Source: Channallabes apus
Lineage: Eukaryota; Chordata; Actinopteri; Siluriformes; Clariidae
Direction: 5' to 3'
DNA: 64,000 nt
Assembly: GCA_030522415.1 (NCBI GenBank)
Contig: CM060113.1
Span: 14,746,151 to 14,810,150 of the forward strand
Shown in pieces: positions 1-11,649 of the stretch (the first letter of the stretch is position 1; the number at the start of each line of letters is the position of its first letter). The notes beneath the pieces are model-generated. The model saw only the letters and a program-made list of their open reading frames with translations. It was not told the origin of the DNA and searched no databases. The position numbers were made by a program, and so were the translations under genes.

Positions 1-100
1 GTCTCGGTTCAGCAGAGGATACGGTTAGATGGAGGCAGATGCTTCGCTGTGGCGACCCATGAAAGGCAACAGCCGAAAGACAAAGAAGAAGATTCAATCA
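1..100 (+). repeat. Probable 3' end of a non-LTR retrotransposon
   Basis: The first 100 bases read like the 3' end of a fish LINE: a segment encoding a Trp-Arg-Gln-Met-rich end, a CTGTGGCGACCC stretch, then a purine-rich GAAAGACAAAGAAGAAG tail. This kind of ending is common in fish retroelement debris. The element runs off the left edge, so family and length are unknown. Confidence 0.35.
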
Positions 101-123
101 ATAATCTAAATGGGTGTAGTTTA

Positions 124-168
124 TTTTTGACCATGTATGCACTAAAATTGTGCATACATGGTCAAAAA
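124..168. repeat. Perfect 19-bp inverted repeat (hairpin)
   Basis: Two 19-nt arms (124-142 and 150-168) are exact reverse complements separated by a 7-nt AT-rich loop. It lies between retroelement debris and a Tc1 element and is not part of a recognised gene. Confidence 0.85.
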
Positions 169-285
169 GCATTCATTTTAATGCACCAATAAATTAAACC
201 TTATGTCTACAAATGCTTGGTGTTTTCTCCTATTAAAGATCTACTGTAAACTGATCGGCCAAACATTGACAATGATTATCAATTA

Positions 286-1461
286 TACAGTCTTATGCAA
301 AAGTTTTTATTAAAAAGTTGAGCACCCTACATAATCAGTACTTAGTAAGACCTTCTCCCATTTTTACTTGCAAAAGGCGTCTAGTTCTGTAATATTCTTT
401 GGTCGTCTTGCATGCACAGCTTTATTAAGATTTACCCACAAATTTTCAATGATGTTTAAACCAGGGGACTGTGATGTCCATTCCAAAACCTTCAGCTTGC
501 GTATCTTGAGATATTCCATAGTGGATTTCGAGGTATGTTTAGGATCATTGTTCTGTTGTAGAAGCCATCCTCTTTTCAGCTTCAGCCTTTTTACAGATGG
601 TGTGATGTTTGCTTCCAGGATTTGCTTGTATTTACTGGAATTCATTCTTCCGTCCACCCGTGCATTGTTTCCTGTGCTACTGGCTGCAACACAACCCCAA
701 AGCATGATAGATCCACTCCCCTGCTTACTGTAATAGTTGGCAAGGTGTTCTTTTCATGAAATGCTGCTCCTTTTTTTCTCCAAAAATGCCTTTGGCCAAA
801 ATGATTGTGGCCAAAAAGTTCTATTTTAACTTCATCGGTCCACAGCACTTGTTTCCAAAACGCATCAGACTTCTGTAGATGTTCTGTTGCATACTTCTGA
901 CGTTGGATTTTATGATGGGGATGCAGATAAGGTTTTCTTCTGCTGACTATTCCATGAAGGTCTTGTGGAACGGTGCACCACCACTCCTGAGTCTGCTAAA
1001 TCTTCCTGCAGGTTTTTGCAGTCAAATGGGGGTTTTGATTTGTCTTTCTGACCAACATACAAGCAGTTCTCTCTGAGACTTTTCTTGGTCTTCCAGATCT
1101 CATCTTGACCTCCACACTTCCCCTGAACTGCCATCTCTCTTCTCACCATGGAAGCTGCAAGCTGACAATGCTTTGCTACAGGATCTTCTTGTAGCCTTCT
1201 CCTGCTTTGTGGGCATCAGGAACTTTAATTTTCAGAGTCTTACACAGCTGCTTAGAAGAACCCATGTTTGTTGAATGTCCACAAGTGTGTGCACAAGGTT
1301 GGAAGAATCAAAGTATTTGTAAAGCTTTGAAATTGGACTTTACTAATGACAGCTGTTGCCATGCATCAGATCTAACGAGCTGATTTAAGGTCTGAAACCT
1401 TGTAAAAAGAATCTGAGACTCTGGAACTCTTACTGTGCCCAAACTTTTGCACAGTGCCATA
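286..1461 (-). mobile_element. Decayed Tc1-family DNA transposon
   Basis: Related ends (TACAGTCTTATGCAAAAG on the left; the reverse complement of the right end is TATGGCACTGTGCAAAAG) flank a broken Tc1 transposase on the minus strand. About 1.2 kb fits a Tc1 element. The ends match at only about two thirds of positions, so the copy is old. The 170 bp to the right contain a second Tc1-like end (GGGGTGCCCAAACTTTTT), perhaps another fragment. Confidence 0.75.
364..1265 (-). pseudogene. Tc1 transposase pseudogene
   Basis: Reading from about 1265 downwards, the N terminus begins MGSSKQLCKTLKIKVPDAHKAG, a typical start of fish Tc1 transposases. Catalytic-core pieces follow in different frames: a WTDEVKIELFG block (first Asp of the DDE triad), a NNDPKHTSKS block (second Asp) and SPGLNIIENLW (the Glu). 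In active relatives the last motif reads SP-D-LNPIENLW, so it is altered here. The three pieces occupy different frames with stops between them, so no full protein can be made. Confidence 0.85.
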
Positions 1462-1886
1462 ATAATGGTTGGATTTTTTTTTTTTTCAATTCATGGCATA
1501 AGAAGTAACTATGCATCATTGTTTGCTGAAAATATTGTGCATTTTTTCCATTTCCAAGAGAGAATATGTTGACATCTTTTCAGTCAAAAAAATCACCAAA
1601 ATCTGTTATTTATCAAGGGGTGCCCAAACTTTTTATTCTGAACATTTGAATGAGAATCATAAAACTGCAACGGCTTTATTATGTTAGAAAACTGATTAAA
1701 TATTGAAGTTAGGGTTAGGGTTAGGGGTAAGGTCTCCATTTGGGATCAGTTATTAACCTAAACAAAGTGAAGTTCTATAATGACCTCACGTCATGTTAAA
1801 GTATGCAGTTCTGTTACAGAATGACTGGACAGGTGCTTGATGAGAGTGCGGATTTGAAGGCCCACAGACTTTCAGTGAAGACCTCG

Positions 1887-2646
1887 ATGGAGGACGATTC
1901 AGAGAGAGCAGACAGCATATTGAGTCGGTGAGAATGAAACGGCTGCTCTATCCGGATCATTTGGAAATATGTTTACGTAATTGCTATACCACAAGTCCAC
2001 TTGGCCTGGTTTCTACAAGATGTTATTGCCATTGTATTACTGTGGAACATTTACAGCGTTTTCTGGCTTTACGTGTGTGTTTTTTAAAGCGGCCATTCTA
2101 TATGTGATGACACATCCTCGGAGTTACAGAGGATGGCCATACTGGAGAACTGTGGCCCAAACTCTCAGAACTCTTTCCGTGGAAGAGGAGCCCTGTCGAG
2201 GTGAGAGCCCTGCTCAGTGAGTTTTAGTGTTGCCTTTAAGCAGAAGGTAAATTACTTTACACTGGAACCTTGGATGACGAACATAATTAATTCTGGCAGT
2301 GGACTTAAAACATTCGTAAATCAAAGCGAATTTCCCCATAAGTAAATAAGGAAACCCAAATTATTCGTTCCACAGCCCCAAAAAATAAATACATAAAAAT
2401 AATTAATACAAAGTATAAAGTAAAAATAAAACATATTAACCTGCACTTTATCTTAAAAGTAAAAAAGTAAAAATAAATTCTGACAGAATCTGTCGTTTCT
2501 GTTTATGCTCGCAGGGGCTGTGTGTGTATTTGTGTTTGTTTGTGAAGCTAAAGTAAGAGGAGAGGAGGAATGAGCCCCTCCCCTCTCCCTCTTCTCGTCT
2601 TACACAGTAACCCTTCCTCATCTCTTATTTGAGTTTCTCACACACA

Positions 2647-2709
<63 letters not shown>

Positions 2710-5700
2710 TAATGGAAAGACTGTGTTATCTGAAAAATTAACAAGGAACATTGTTAAACAAAGATCTTTAACCTCTCTAACGTGACTTTCTTCTGCTGTA
2801 CACGTGCGCACACGTGTGTTATAAGAAACAGTAAACACACGCTGTACACACACAAACACAAAATAAAATATGTTTTACGTGCATACACGTGGTCACAGTG
2901 TTATAGTAAACACGCGTGCATGGATGTTGATTAAAGCAGTAAGTGACGCGCATTAAGACCCAGCAGGGGAGATGATTACCCATAATTCCGCAGAGCAAGA
3001 GAGAGAAAAACTGTCAAAACAAGAAGCGCATGCGTAATACATGATACTCGGTACTTGTTCATTTTCCAAGTCAAAAGTTATTAAAAGTCTTTGCTCGTTC
3101 TGCGGAACACTCGCAAACCAAGTTACTCGCAATCAGAGGTTCCACTGTATTTTGGTTAATGTAAAGGGTGTGTGAAGCATTCTTGGTCAAACAAACGCAA
3201 CAAGCTCCAAGTGAATCGTCTATATATGGCAGATTGGTGAGCATGGTGGTGACTCTCCGAGAATGGGCCCATAAGAATCTTCAGGAAGAGGAAGAAAGGC
3301 CAGACTCATTTCTGGAGCGTTTCCGGGGGCCGGAGCTTCAGATCACGCACAGCCGCATCAGCAGCAATCATCCTGATCCACAAGGTGCCGGCGTCAAAAT
3401 CAAGTGAGAAACAAAGACAGGCATTTCAGTATGTCCCAGCTGACAAATTCTAGATTAAGGACTGATAAGATTGTTGTACAGTACAATTATATATTGTAAA
3501 GAGCTTTAGTTAATGTTCATATCAAACCTCACAATGCAAAATAATACATGATCTAATAATAAATCTGGTGCAGCTCTTGCACCACCTAATGTCCACTACT
3601 TATACTGTATGCATAAAGTAATCTAAGTAAAATTATTGTTTAGCATCAAATTGACTTTGACAACATAAATAATAAAGTAACATTAAGAAATTAAAATAGA
3701 TTCACCCTTATAACTAACTGTTAGCTATTAAGCATTATGTGTATAACATTAGAACACACTTGAAAAGCAAAAAAATAAAACTGCTACAACCTTGATCATT
3801 GTAAATGAATATTGGATAGGACTTGGTTCACATTTCAAGAGCATTTTGGGAATTGATCAACAGGAAGAAGTCAGACGTGTTCATTCTTGCACCAGCAGAT
3901 GACATGTACTACCGCTGGCTGTTTGTCATCGCCACAGCTGTACTCTACAACTGGTGCCTCCTGGTGGCAAGGTAAAGTTTGAAAGCAGACTCTTTGTTCT
4001 CATGGAAGCTGCATTAAGGATATTGTCTTCATATCCAGACATTGCCTAGCTGCTGTCTTTAAAGCTTTCCAGACTCATTTCTAGCAGCTATTTTCTTCAT
4101 AAACAATCAACCAGTTGAATGAGTGCAAATCTAATGAAGCCTTATTTAGACTCTTATTTTAATGATGATTTATGTAAATAACTGCAATTGTGCTCAGCGC
4201 AAGGGAGCATGTTTTCCCACTAGGGGCTCACAATTTGACCATTCATATTTTAAACACAGGGCCTGCTTTGATGAACTTCAAGCCAAAAACTACATTCTGT
4301 GGCTGGTTTTGGATTACCTCTCTGATCTGGTCTATATACTGGACACCTGTGTGAGGATGAGAACAGGTCAGCAAGCAAATGTCTGTTAATATTGTATTAG
4401 TATGAAATAGACCATGTGCTGTTTATGAGAAAATAAAATCCTCACGAGGTGGTATGAGGCCATTAACACACCAAGGATGATTGTTTTCCTGATAATATTG
4501 TATTCCGCTTATACCACAGCGATCGAAGAGAGAAAACAACAATTTATGGATAGATTTAATGTGTAAAAAGATAATAAAAACTGAATTGAACAACAACATA
4601 TAACATTTGAACCTGTGCCATTATTTATTTAACAAAATTAAAGGCGGTAAGGAAGAACATGTGGGCAATACTAAGTACCCCCTTTCTACTTCCACAGGAT
4701 TTTAGATTTAGATTAGATTAGCCCTTGATTAATTGATCATCAGCAGGTGTGCAGAAGTTTTGGCAGTTTTCTGGTCTGGAGTGTAAAAGGGAAAGACATA
4801 AGCAACAGTCTTAGAGAAGCAAAGCTTGCTGCATATAAATCTAGAAATGGTTATAAAACCATATTATATAAAATTGTTATAAAAAAATGGTTATATATTT
4901 CCAAACTATTTGGAGTTCAACTTTCTATAGTGATAAAGATTATTCACAAGTGGAAAGCATTCAAGACAGTGAACGGCCCAGCATATTACATTATACATTA
5001 TATCAGAATGCCTAAAAAATAAATAAATAAATAAAGGTTCTGGAATGGCTTAGTCAAAGTCCAGACCGTAACTCAATTGAAATGCTGTGCATAAGAAAAT
5101 GCCCCCCATCAACTGAAGCAATTAGTGATGGGTCATTCATGAACGATTCATTCTTTTTGAGGGCTTTTGAGTTTTTTACGTGACTCAGAAGAATGAGTAG
5201 TCTCAGAAAGGGACTCGTTTGTTCTCTACTGGGTGCGTAGGTAGATTTGTAGGTTATATACAGGAAACAAAAATAACAATAATAGTTACAGTAGTTACCT
5301 CACGAGTCTTGGTCCGAATCGTTCGATCTTTTGTCATGTGACTCCCATAGACGCTATGCAGTGAATTACACAGGAAACAGAATTGAGCGGTTCTTCTTAT
5401 GAGTCTTCTAGTTCAAGTCGTTCGTTCTTTTTTCACGTGACTTCCATAGACGCTGTGCAGTGCATTACACAGGAGCGTTTATTCTTCGCATGAATCTTCT
5501 GGTCTGAATCGGTTGTCACGTGACTCTCATAGACCGAAAAGACCGAACAATTCGGACCAGAAGATATGAGAGGTGAGCTGCTCATACTTTTTAGCATAAT
5601 ATGTCCTTAGCTGCATTGTAATATTTTAATAACTGATAAAGTCATGCAGGAAACAATTACTTTTATGAAAAATATTATTATAAACTTATTACTTTTATTT

Positions 5701-7493
5701 ACTGTAAGTTATTGCTGTAAAAGGCGGATCAACTGTACAAGCCATTAAATCAGGGGGCGTACTTAGTATTGTCTGCATGTTTTGATCTTTTTGGCTTCAT
5801 TTTTGTTAAATAAATAATGGCACGGTATGAAAAGAGATATGTTGTTGGTTGTGTGCAGTCACTTTTACACATGACTGTAAATTTAAATTACCTTGATAAA
5901 ATGACCTACTGGAATTAGTAGCTGCAACAGAAAACTAAAAGCAAAACTTTCTGACCAATCAGAAGCAAGCATTAAACATAGCTGTGGTATAGCTTTACTT
6001 TCTTTATCTGCATGAGAAAACATTATTTCTCTCAGCTGACACTGACTTTAATGGATGCTTGCCACATTGCAGGTTTCCTGGAGCAAGGTCTTCTAGTGAA
6101 GGACCTCAAAAAGTTACAAGAGAATTATGTCAACACCTTCCAGTTTAAGCTAGACCTCTTGTCCATCCTGCCCACAGATCTGGCCTATATTGCCACTGGT
6201 ATCCATGTGCCTGAACTGCGCTTCAATCGCCTGATGCGCTTTTCTCGCATGTTTGAGTTCTTTGACCGCACCGAGACTCGGACTAGTTACCCAAACATGT
6301 TTCGCATTGGTAACCTGGTTCTCTACATCTTGGTTATCATCCATTGGAACGCTTGCGTCTACTTTGCCATCTCTAAGTCTTTAGGCTTTGGGACAGACCA
6401 GTGGGTCTATCCTAACATCTCGCATCCGGAGTTTGGCGCCCTGACCAGAGTTTACATCTACTGCTTCTACTGGTCCACACTGACACTCACCACAATTGGG
6501 GAAATGCCGGCTCCGGAACGTGATGAGGAATACGTCTTTGTGATCTTTGACTTTCTAGTAGGCGTTCTCATCTTTGCCACAATAGTAGGTAACGTGGGAT
6601 CTATGATATCCAATATGAACGCCACACGTGCTGAGTTCCAAACCCGCATCGACGCCATTAAGAACTATATGAAGTTCCGCAAGGTTAGCAAAGAGTTGGA
6701 GGCTCGAGTAATCAAATGGTTTGATTACCTATGGACCAACAAGAAGACAGTTGATGAGCAGGAAGTGCTCAAAACCCTTCCAAACAAACTGCGGGCAGAG
6801 ATTGCGATCAATGTACATCTGGAAACACTAAAGAAGGTGCGCATCTTTCAAGACTGTGAAGCAGGCCTGCTAGTGGAGCTGGTCCTAAAGCTACGTCCTC
6901 AGGTCTTCAGCCCAGGAGACTACATTTGCCGTAAGGGTGATATTGGTAAGGAGATGTACATCATCAAGGAAGGGCGGTTAGCAGTGGTAGCTGATGACGG
7001 GGTAACACAATTTGCCACCTTGACATCTGGCAGCTGTTTTGGTGAGATCAGCATCCTGAACATCAAGGGCAGCAAAATGGGGAACCGTCGCACAGCCAAC
7101 ATCCGCAGCATCGGCTACTCTGACCTCTTCTGCCTCTCCAAGAATGACCTGATGGAAGCGGTGATGGAATACCCTGACGCCAAGAAGGCGCTGGAGGAGA
7201 GGGGCCGGGAGATCCTCCGGAAGGAGGGCCTGCTTGAAGAGACGGGACCTGGGGGGCTCACGGGTGAACAGATGGAGGAGAAAGTGGGCCAGCTTGAGTT
7301 CTCTTTGGACACTTTGCAAACCCGCTTCGCCCGGCTGCTGGGGGAGTACACAGCCACACAGCAGAGGCTCAAACAGAGGCTCACTACCTTGGAGGGCAGG
7401 TTGCAGCACTCTGGCAGTGGATTTCTATCCGATGGCAACGAGAGCACTACCGATGGCGATGGCACTCACAGTGAGGTGAACATTCAGCTGTGA
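1887..7493 (+). CDS. cnga2: Cyclic-nucleotide-gated cation channel alpha subunit, CNGA2 type
   Basis: Pore-forming subunit of the olfactory-type cAMP/cGMP-gated cation channel of the plasma membrane. Six coding exons are modelled: 1887-1927, 2132-2200, 3233-3403, 3864-3971, 4260-4366 and 6073-7493 (638 aa; human CNGA2 has 664). Exon 3 carries the N-terminal [23 protein letters not shown] block. Exons 4-5 carry S1 and S2, and the large last exon carries S3-S6. The pore reads TLTTIGEMP, with the filter Glu near residue 309. The C-linker follows, then the cyclic-nucleotide-binding domain (about 440-560, with FGEISILN and the NRRTAN phosphate-binding motif) and a C-terminal coiled coil (about 580-615). 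All exon phases agree. The start is least certain: exon 2 is in frame only with the second AG of a CAG-AG acceptor. With the first AG, translation could instead begin at the ATG at 2133. The identity is secure; the exact paralogue (fish have a and b copies) is not. Confidence 0.93.
2258..3149. mobile_element. Tc1/mariner-like non-autonomous element in cnga2 intron 2
   Basis: The left end TACACTGGAACCTTGGATGA is matched in inverted orientation by the right end (reverse complement TACAGTGGAACCTCTGATTG), with TA at both borders. The 892-bp interior has no transposase. It contains a long CA dinucleotide tract and AT-rich DNA. The repeated theme of 'strand next to GCGAG...AACTTGG' termini is common in fish mariner-type MITEs. 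Confidence 0.75.
2641..2708. repeat. (CA)n microsatellite
   Basis: About 68 bases of nearly pure CA dinucleotide, inside the MITE of cnga2 intron 2. A 73-codon open frame on the other strand here is only a translated repeat. Confidence 0.95.
4510..5991. mobile_element. Decayed Tc1-type element with long terminal inverted repeats
   Basis: The left side TATACCACAGC near 4510 is mirrored by GCTGTGGTATA near 5981. Further in, 4612-4680 (GTGCCATTATTTATTTAAC... and GGCAATACTAAGTACCCCC) is the inverted counterpart of about 5745-5840. Between them are Tc1 transposase scraps: a degenerate helix-turn-helix stretch at about 4745-5020 and a [13 protein letters not shown] block near 5045-5085, equivalent to the SPDLNPIE motif. 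A younger insertion with a GTGATGGGTCATTCATGAACG start lies at about 5125-5580. Outer borders are approximate. Confidence 0.6.
5304..5535. repeat. Tandem repeat, 2.5 units of about 91-97 bp
   Basis: Units begin at 5304, 5401 and 5492. Each contains GA(G/A)TCTT, a TTCG-rich stretch, a (C/T)(A/G)TGTGACT-like box and CATAGACGCTRTGCAGTG. The units are diverged by point changes and small gaps. They lie in the insertion within the Tc1 copy of cnga2 intron 5. Confidence 0.7.
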
Positions 7494-8720
7494 ACAACAT
7501 GACTGTTGTCTAATGACTTCAATGGCCATGTCCAAAAAGTGTGGCCATAATAAAAACGTACTACAGCTACGTGTATGTACGAAACAAAGATGGTAGAAAA
7601 TGTTAACATAGAATATATTAGTAAAAGTATTTACTTAACTTTAAATATTTTCCTGGGTTTATAAAAGTGTGTATTACATGTTGGGGGCTAGAAATCTTCA
7701 CTCATTTGCTTAAGCTGCACTTTTTATTCTGTATGCTTATTTACCCGAAAGCAATTCATCATCTTTTGACATTTACATGACCATAAAAGGAATAATCTTA
7801 TAATAATAAGATTTGTGCCTGTAAATTGCTATTCATCCTTTTTTTTGCATGAATTCCTATAATTAGAAGTAAAATTAACTACTTTTTTATTTATAAACAT
7901 ATGAACCAAACAACATAGCACTAAAACAGTCTAACTGTTTTACTACAGTGAAGCTCATCCTACATGCCACTTCAGCTATATACATTCTTTAATGTGTGAA
8001 TTTGCAAGCTGCCAACGTATCATTTAAATGTGTTTCTCTACATGAATTACAAGTTAATACGAGCTTTAAAATATAAATGTTCTCTTAATCATTTCTGTGT
8101 AATTTTTTGACATTTTTAAATGTTTTGTATGTTTACTCTATATGTATAAAATGATTCTTTGGCACATCCTTTAGGCTGATGTAGTGTTTTAAGTTATTTA
8201 TGTTTGGGAATATATCTTTAAGTGTAAGTGAAAACGTGAGCGGCATCCAGTGTAAAACCTGTGCCAGATCATGTGACTCAAATGATCTGATGTGGTGACA
8301 CTAAGATAAAAAGGACAAAGAAAATCATGGTCTAGTTGTACATTCTCAAACTTGAAGAAAAATTAATGAATATAAATGTAAAGTGTAAAGTTTTCAAGGA
8401 AAACTTTGTACACTCACCAATCACCAATTTCTATCAATTTCTAATGTGTTGTTTTAGGAATAGTATGGTCCTCTGAGTTGGCTCAGCTCAGAGTTGCTGT
8501 GGCAGTACAGTTTAATCAAAATTCTTCCTCAGTACCTTTTTCATGCTGTTGATTAACGTGGTATTATTGACTCTTGGCTGTATAAACACAGTCAAGTGTA
8601 TTAGGGGAGTGATAATCAGAATAAATTGTGAACGTACGTTTCATTATATCAACAACTGTGTTTATCTAATATAAGTTTTATTATTGTTGTTGTTGTTATT
8701 ATTATTATTATATATAAGTT
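7494..8720 (+). other. cnga2 3' UTR and downstream spacer
   Basis: AT-rich sequence after the cnga2 stop. An AATAAA polyadenylation hexamer lies at 7549-7554, only 56 nt past the stop; other AT-rich stretches could serve distal sites. No coding potential is seen up to the SINE at 8721. A TTATTATT-rich microsatellite precedes that SINE. Confidence 0.6.
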
Positions 8721-8985
8721 CAGCATGGTGGCATAGTGGTTAGCACTGTGGCCTCGCACCTCCAGGGTCGAGGGCTCGATTCCAGCCTTGGGTCTGTGTG
8801 TGTGGGGTTTGTATGTTTTCTCTGTGCTTGGTGGGTTTCCTCTGGGTACTCTGGTTTCCTCCCACAGTCCAAAGACATGCTGATTACTTTAATTGGCATT
8901 CCCACATGTGCCCTGAAATGGATTGGCACCCCACTTCATGCCTAATCTCCTGGGATAGGCTAGAGGCCTCCCGTGATAAAGGGTA
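8721..8985 (+). mobile_element. tRNA-derived SINE (fish V-SINE/Mermaid-like)
   Basis: Starts with a Pol III A-box-like GGTGGCATAGTGGTTAGCAC and a B-box-like GGCTCGATTCC. It continues with the body widespread in fish SINEs: TTTGTATGTTTTCTC, GGGTTTCCTCTGGGTACTC and TTTCCTCCCACAGTCCAAAG. A reverse copy of the same body occurs at about 23.65-23.82 kb. The family name is from memory of fish SINEs. Confidence 0.75.
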
Positions 8986-8989
8986 GAGA

Positions 8990-9215
8990 TGGGGAAAAAT
9001 TAATTGATTCAGTTATGAATTGTGATTCTTTTGTGTGGCAATTTGTGTATCGCCACACTGACTCCAAAATGGATAAAAAACAAACAAACATAGTTTAAGC
9101 AAAGTTTAAAATAGAGAGTGACCAGAACTGGCTGGTGTTCAGTTTGATTGTGCATGACCGATGATCAGCGTCTGATATAAATGATTCAAGCTCAGAAGCT
9201 TCCGAATGACGCAAC
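8990..9215 (+). repeat. Interspersed repeat, uninterrupted copy of the one at 44.15-45.41 kb
   Basis: Contains GTATCGCCACACTGACTCCA, then AAAATAGAGAGTGACCAGAACTGGCTGG and TCAGTTTGA. The same landmarks in the same order occur at about 44.2 kb and 45.3 kb, separated there by a 1-kb hAT insertion. No coding capacity is seen; the element class is unknown. Confidence 0.6.
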
Positions 9216-9689
9216 AGAAACACATTTTTATGACACTACATCATCAAAAATTGTGTTAAAAGCCTTTGATCTGAATCATTATATGCATTTAAACACTGTG
9301 CTTGGCTTTTAAGTGAGAAAACTCATGTTATAAGGAAAGGAATACATTTAATTTCTCATTGAACTTTTGTAAATGGCTTAAAATTGTAACAAAAACTGAG
9401 GAAAATAGAGAATGAATGAATGATTATGCAGCTCATTCAGGTACAGTATTTGTGAATGAATTCCTGCACACATCACACCTCATAGTACTGCAGATGAAAA
9501 TATAGTCAGGGTTGCTTTTATAGACAAAAAAAATATTATCAATCAAAACAGAATTTGCTGTATCTGCATACAACCTAATGAATGTGAAACGCAAATTCCT
9601 CGACCAAGTATAAACAAATGCCACACGTGACTCGCCCAACATCAGGGTTTCTGAGCAGGCAAGTTAGTTGGTCAGATCTGGTAACCCTT

Positions 9690-9780
9690 TGGGGTCCTTA
9701 ATTAACATCCGGCGCGGAGTTTTGACGTATGTGTTTCCGCGCTCTACTCGTATTGGGGATAGCGGCGCATTTCTTCTGAG
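9690..9780 (+). promoter_or_regulatory. nup62l: Probable nup62 promoter and non-coding first exon
   Basis: A short CpG-containing segment (CCGGCGCGGAG, TTCCGCGCTC, GGATAGCGGCGCAT) in otherwise AT-rich DNA ends in a good donor, CTGAG|GTAACT, at 9780/9781. The first nup62 coding exon begins with untranslated sequence at 11624, so an upstream 5' UTR exon is required and this is the best candidate. The transcription start was not determined. Confidence 0.45.
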
Positions 9781-11623
9781 GTAACTTTAGTCATATATTT
9801 TAAATGCTTATTATTGTGTTTAGTTGTATAAAATTGGATTTTATGCCATAATATTTTAATTACATATAAGTTAAACGACCGGAGGAAGTTTGTATGTATA
9901 ATTAGCTATAGAGGCCCAGACATTAGCTTACATAGCTATCAGTTTCGCAAGCGCGTGACTGAGTTTACTTAGCTGTCTAAGCGAAACACTAATAAAACGA
10001 ATTAACTCTCCTGCAGTTATAACGAGCTCCAGTCATTACGGGTCAGTTTACGTGGCGAATCGACTGTATTTGCATAAGTTACTTAACAACCTAGTTTAAC
10101 CATAGTAACGTATAAGTCGACGTAATTATCATTCGAGTTGTAATTGAAGTTCATTAACAGACACCCTGTAAAGCATAGCAGGATATCGTTGTTGAGATGA
10201 ATGAGCTTCATTAACTTTACCAATTAATCAAATGTGTTTTATACAGTATACACTAGGGACATGGGCGTAAATTTAATTTAACAGTAACATTTCTCAGCAA
10301 TTTTTGAAGGGGACACAAATCATACAGTCAAATTGTACTAATAAAGATATGTCCCCACAGTGAAAAACTTTGCTTCTATCATTATTATTGTAGCATGGAG
10401 ACTGCATGGCATTATGGTTATTCTTATGGTTAGTTTTTCTCAGGTTCAATGACAAAGCAGATTTTTCTTCAAAACTATTTATTACATTGTTTGTTGTTTA
10501 CAGTCGAGCCATCAACATACAAAAAAATTAAACATGACTGTTATTGTGAAAAAGATATATAAAATAAGTAATGTTTTGTAACAAAATCAATTATTAAATA
10601 ATCAATTTACAGTAACTGCTCAATGTAAAAATAAAAATCTGTCATTATCCCTTCAATAAAACCACCACACTTACCTGACACTGTACATCTGATTGACCCT
10701 GGTCTACCTGTGCCTCAATAATTGCCTGTGGTTGATATTGTGACGTTAGTATTTTCATAAGCACCCATTCTTAAAGCCAAATTGCCTTAATATGTGAACT
10801 TGTTGTACTTCCTTGGCGTTTAGGTGCACTGAAAAATGATCTTATGTCCATTTTTCTTTTCTCTGTCATTTTATCTATGACACTGCAAGGCAAGTTTATT
10901 TATACTGTAGCACATTTCATACACAATGGTCATTCAAATTGCTTTACATCAAGAAAGTAAAACTATCATAAAAAATAATCACAACAATAAAAACAAGGTA
11001 TTAAAAAAGTTTAAAATTGTATTTAAAATTAATTAAGACACTTGGAACAGAATGGATATTGATTATACAAAAAATTACAGTGGCCTCAGTTCGGACATAG
11101 CACAGTGACATTTAGTAAATGCACAGCTAAACAACATGTTAATGTTAAGTTAACATTATGCCAAGTCGTCATAAATAAAACAATGCATGGGAAACTGTGT
11201 TTGTCGTGTTAGTTGCAGTGCACTATGCAACAAGCTAACGTTAACTAGATAAGTAATAATTTAATCGCTAATATAGCAGATTCACGGAAAATTACATCGG
11301 TGATCAGCATTTTTGCCGCAATTAATTTATGAATGAGTCTGTATCAACTACATTAAAGTGAATAAACTACCCTACTTACTGGAGTTCAGCATTAATTGAG
11401 CCGCTGCCACACACCTGACCTGAACTTGGAAAGCAGGCAGTGGGCCAAACCACTGTGAGGAAGGGGAGGGGGAACTCAACTGTTTCTAAATAAATTTTTT
11501 GCATTGATGCTTTTCCTGTAACAGCACACCTTGTTGTGTAATGCATGAGGACAGGCAGCAGTTTGTCACTGTCTGCATGAGTAAAATCAATTCCTTAATG
11601 AATTTTTGTCTGTTTTATCTCAG
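9781..11623 (+). other. Presumed nup62 intron 1
   Basis: AT-rich with no coding exon seen. About 10,887-11,010 (GGCAAGTTTATTTATACTGTAGCACATTTCATAC...) resembles the 3' tail of a fish non-LTR retrotransposon in reverse orientation. The rest shows nothing recognisable. Confidence 0.4.
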
Positions 11624-11649
11624 TGTTTAAGGGCTTTGAGAAAGAAACC

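Noticed and set aside
1706..1727. Short TTAGGG-type telomere-like run
   Set aside because: Only about three units, one of them altered; too short to call an interstitial telomere or a fusion point.
2638..2859. Minus-strand frame rich in Val-Cys
   Set aside because: Translation of a (CA)n microsatellite; no protein family.
4162..4389. 75-codon open frame starting at 4162 as an independent gene
   Set aside because: Its downstream half is cnga2 coding exon 5 ([20 protein letters not shown]); the upstream half is intron read-through.
5304..5535. CRISPR-like array
   Set aside because: The units are contiguous diverged tandem copies without unique spacers, and the genome is eukaryotic.
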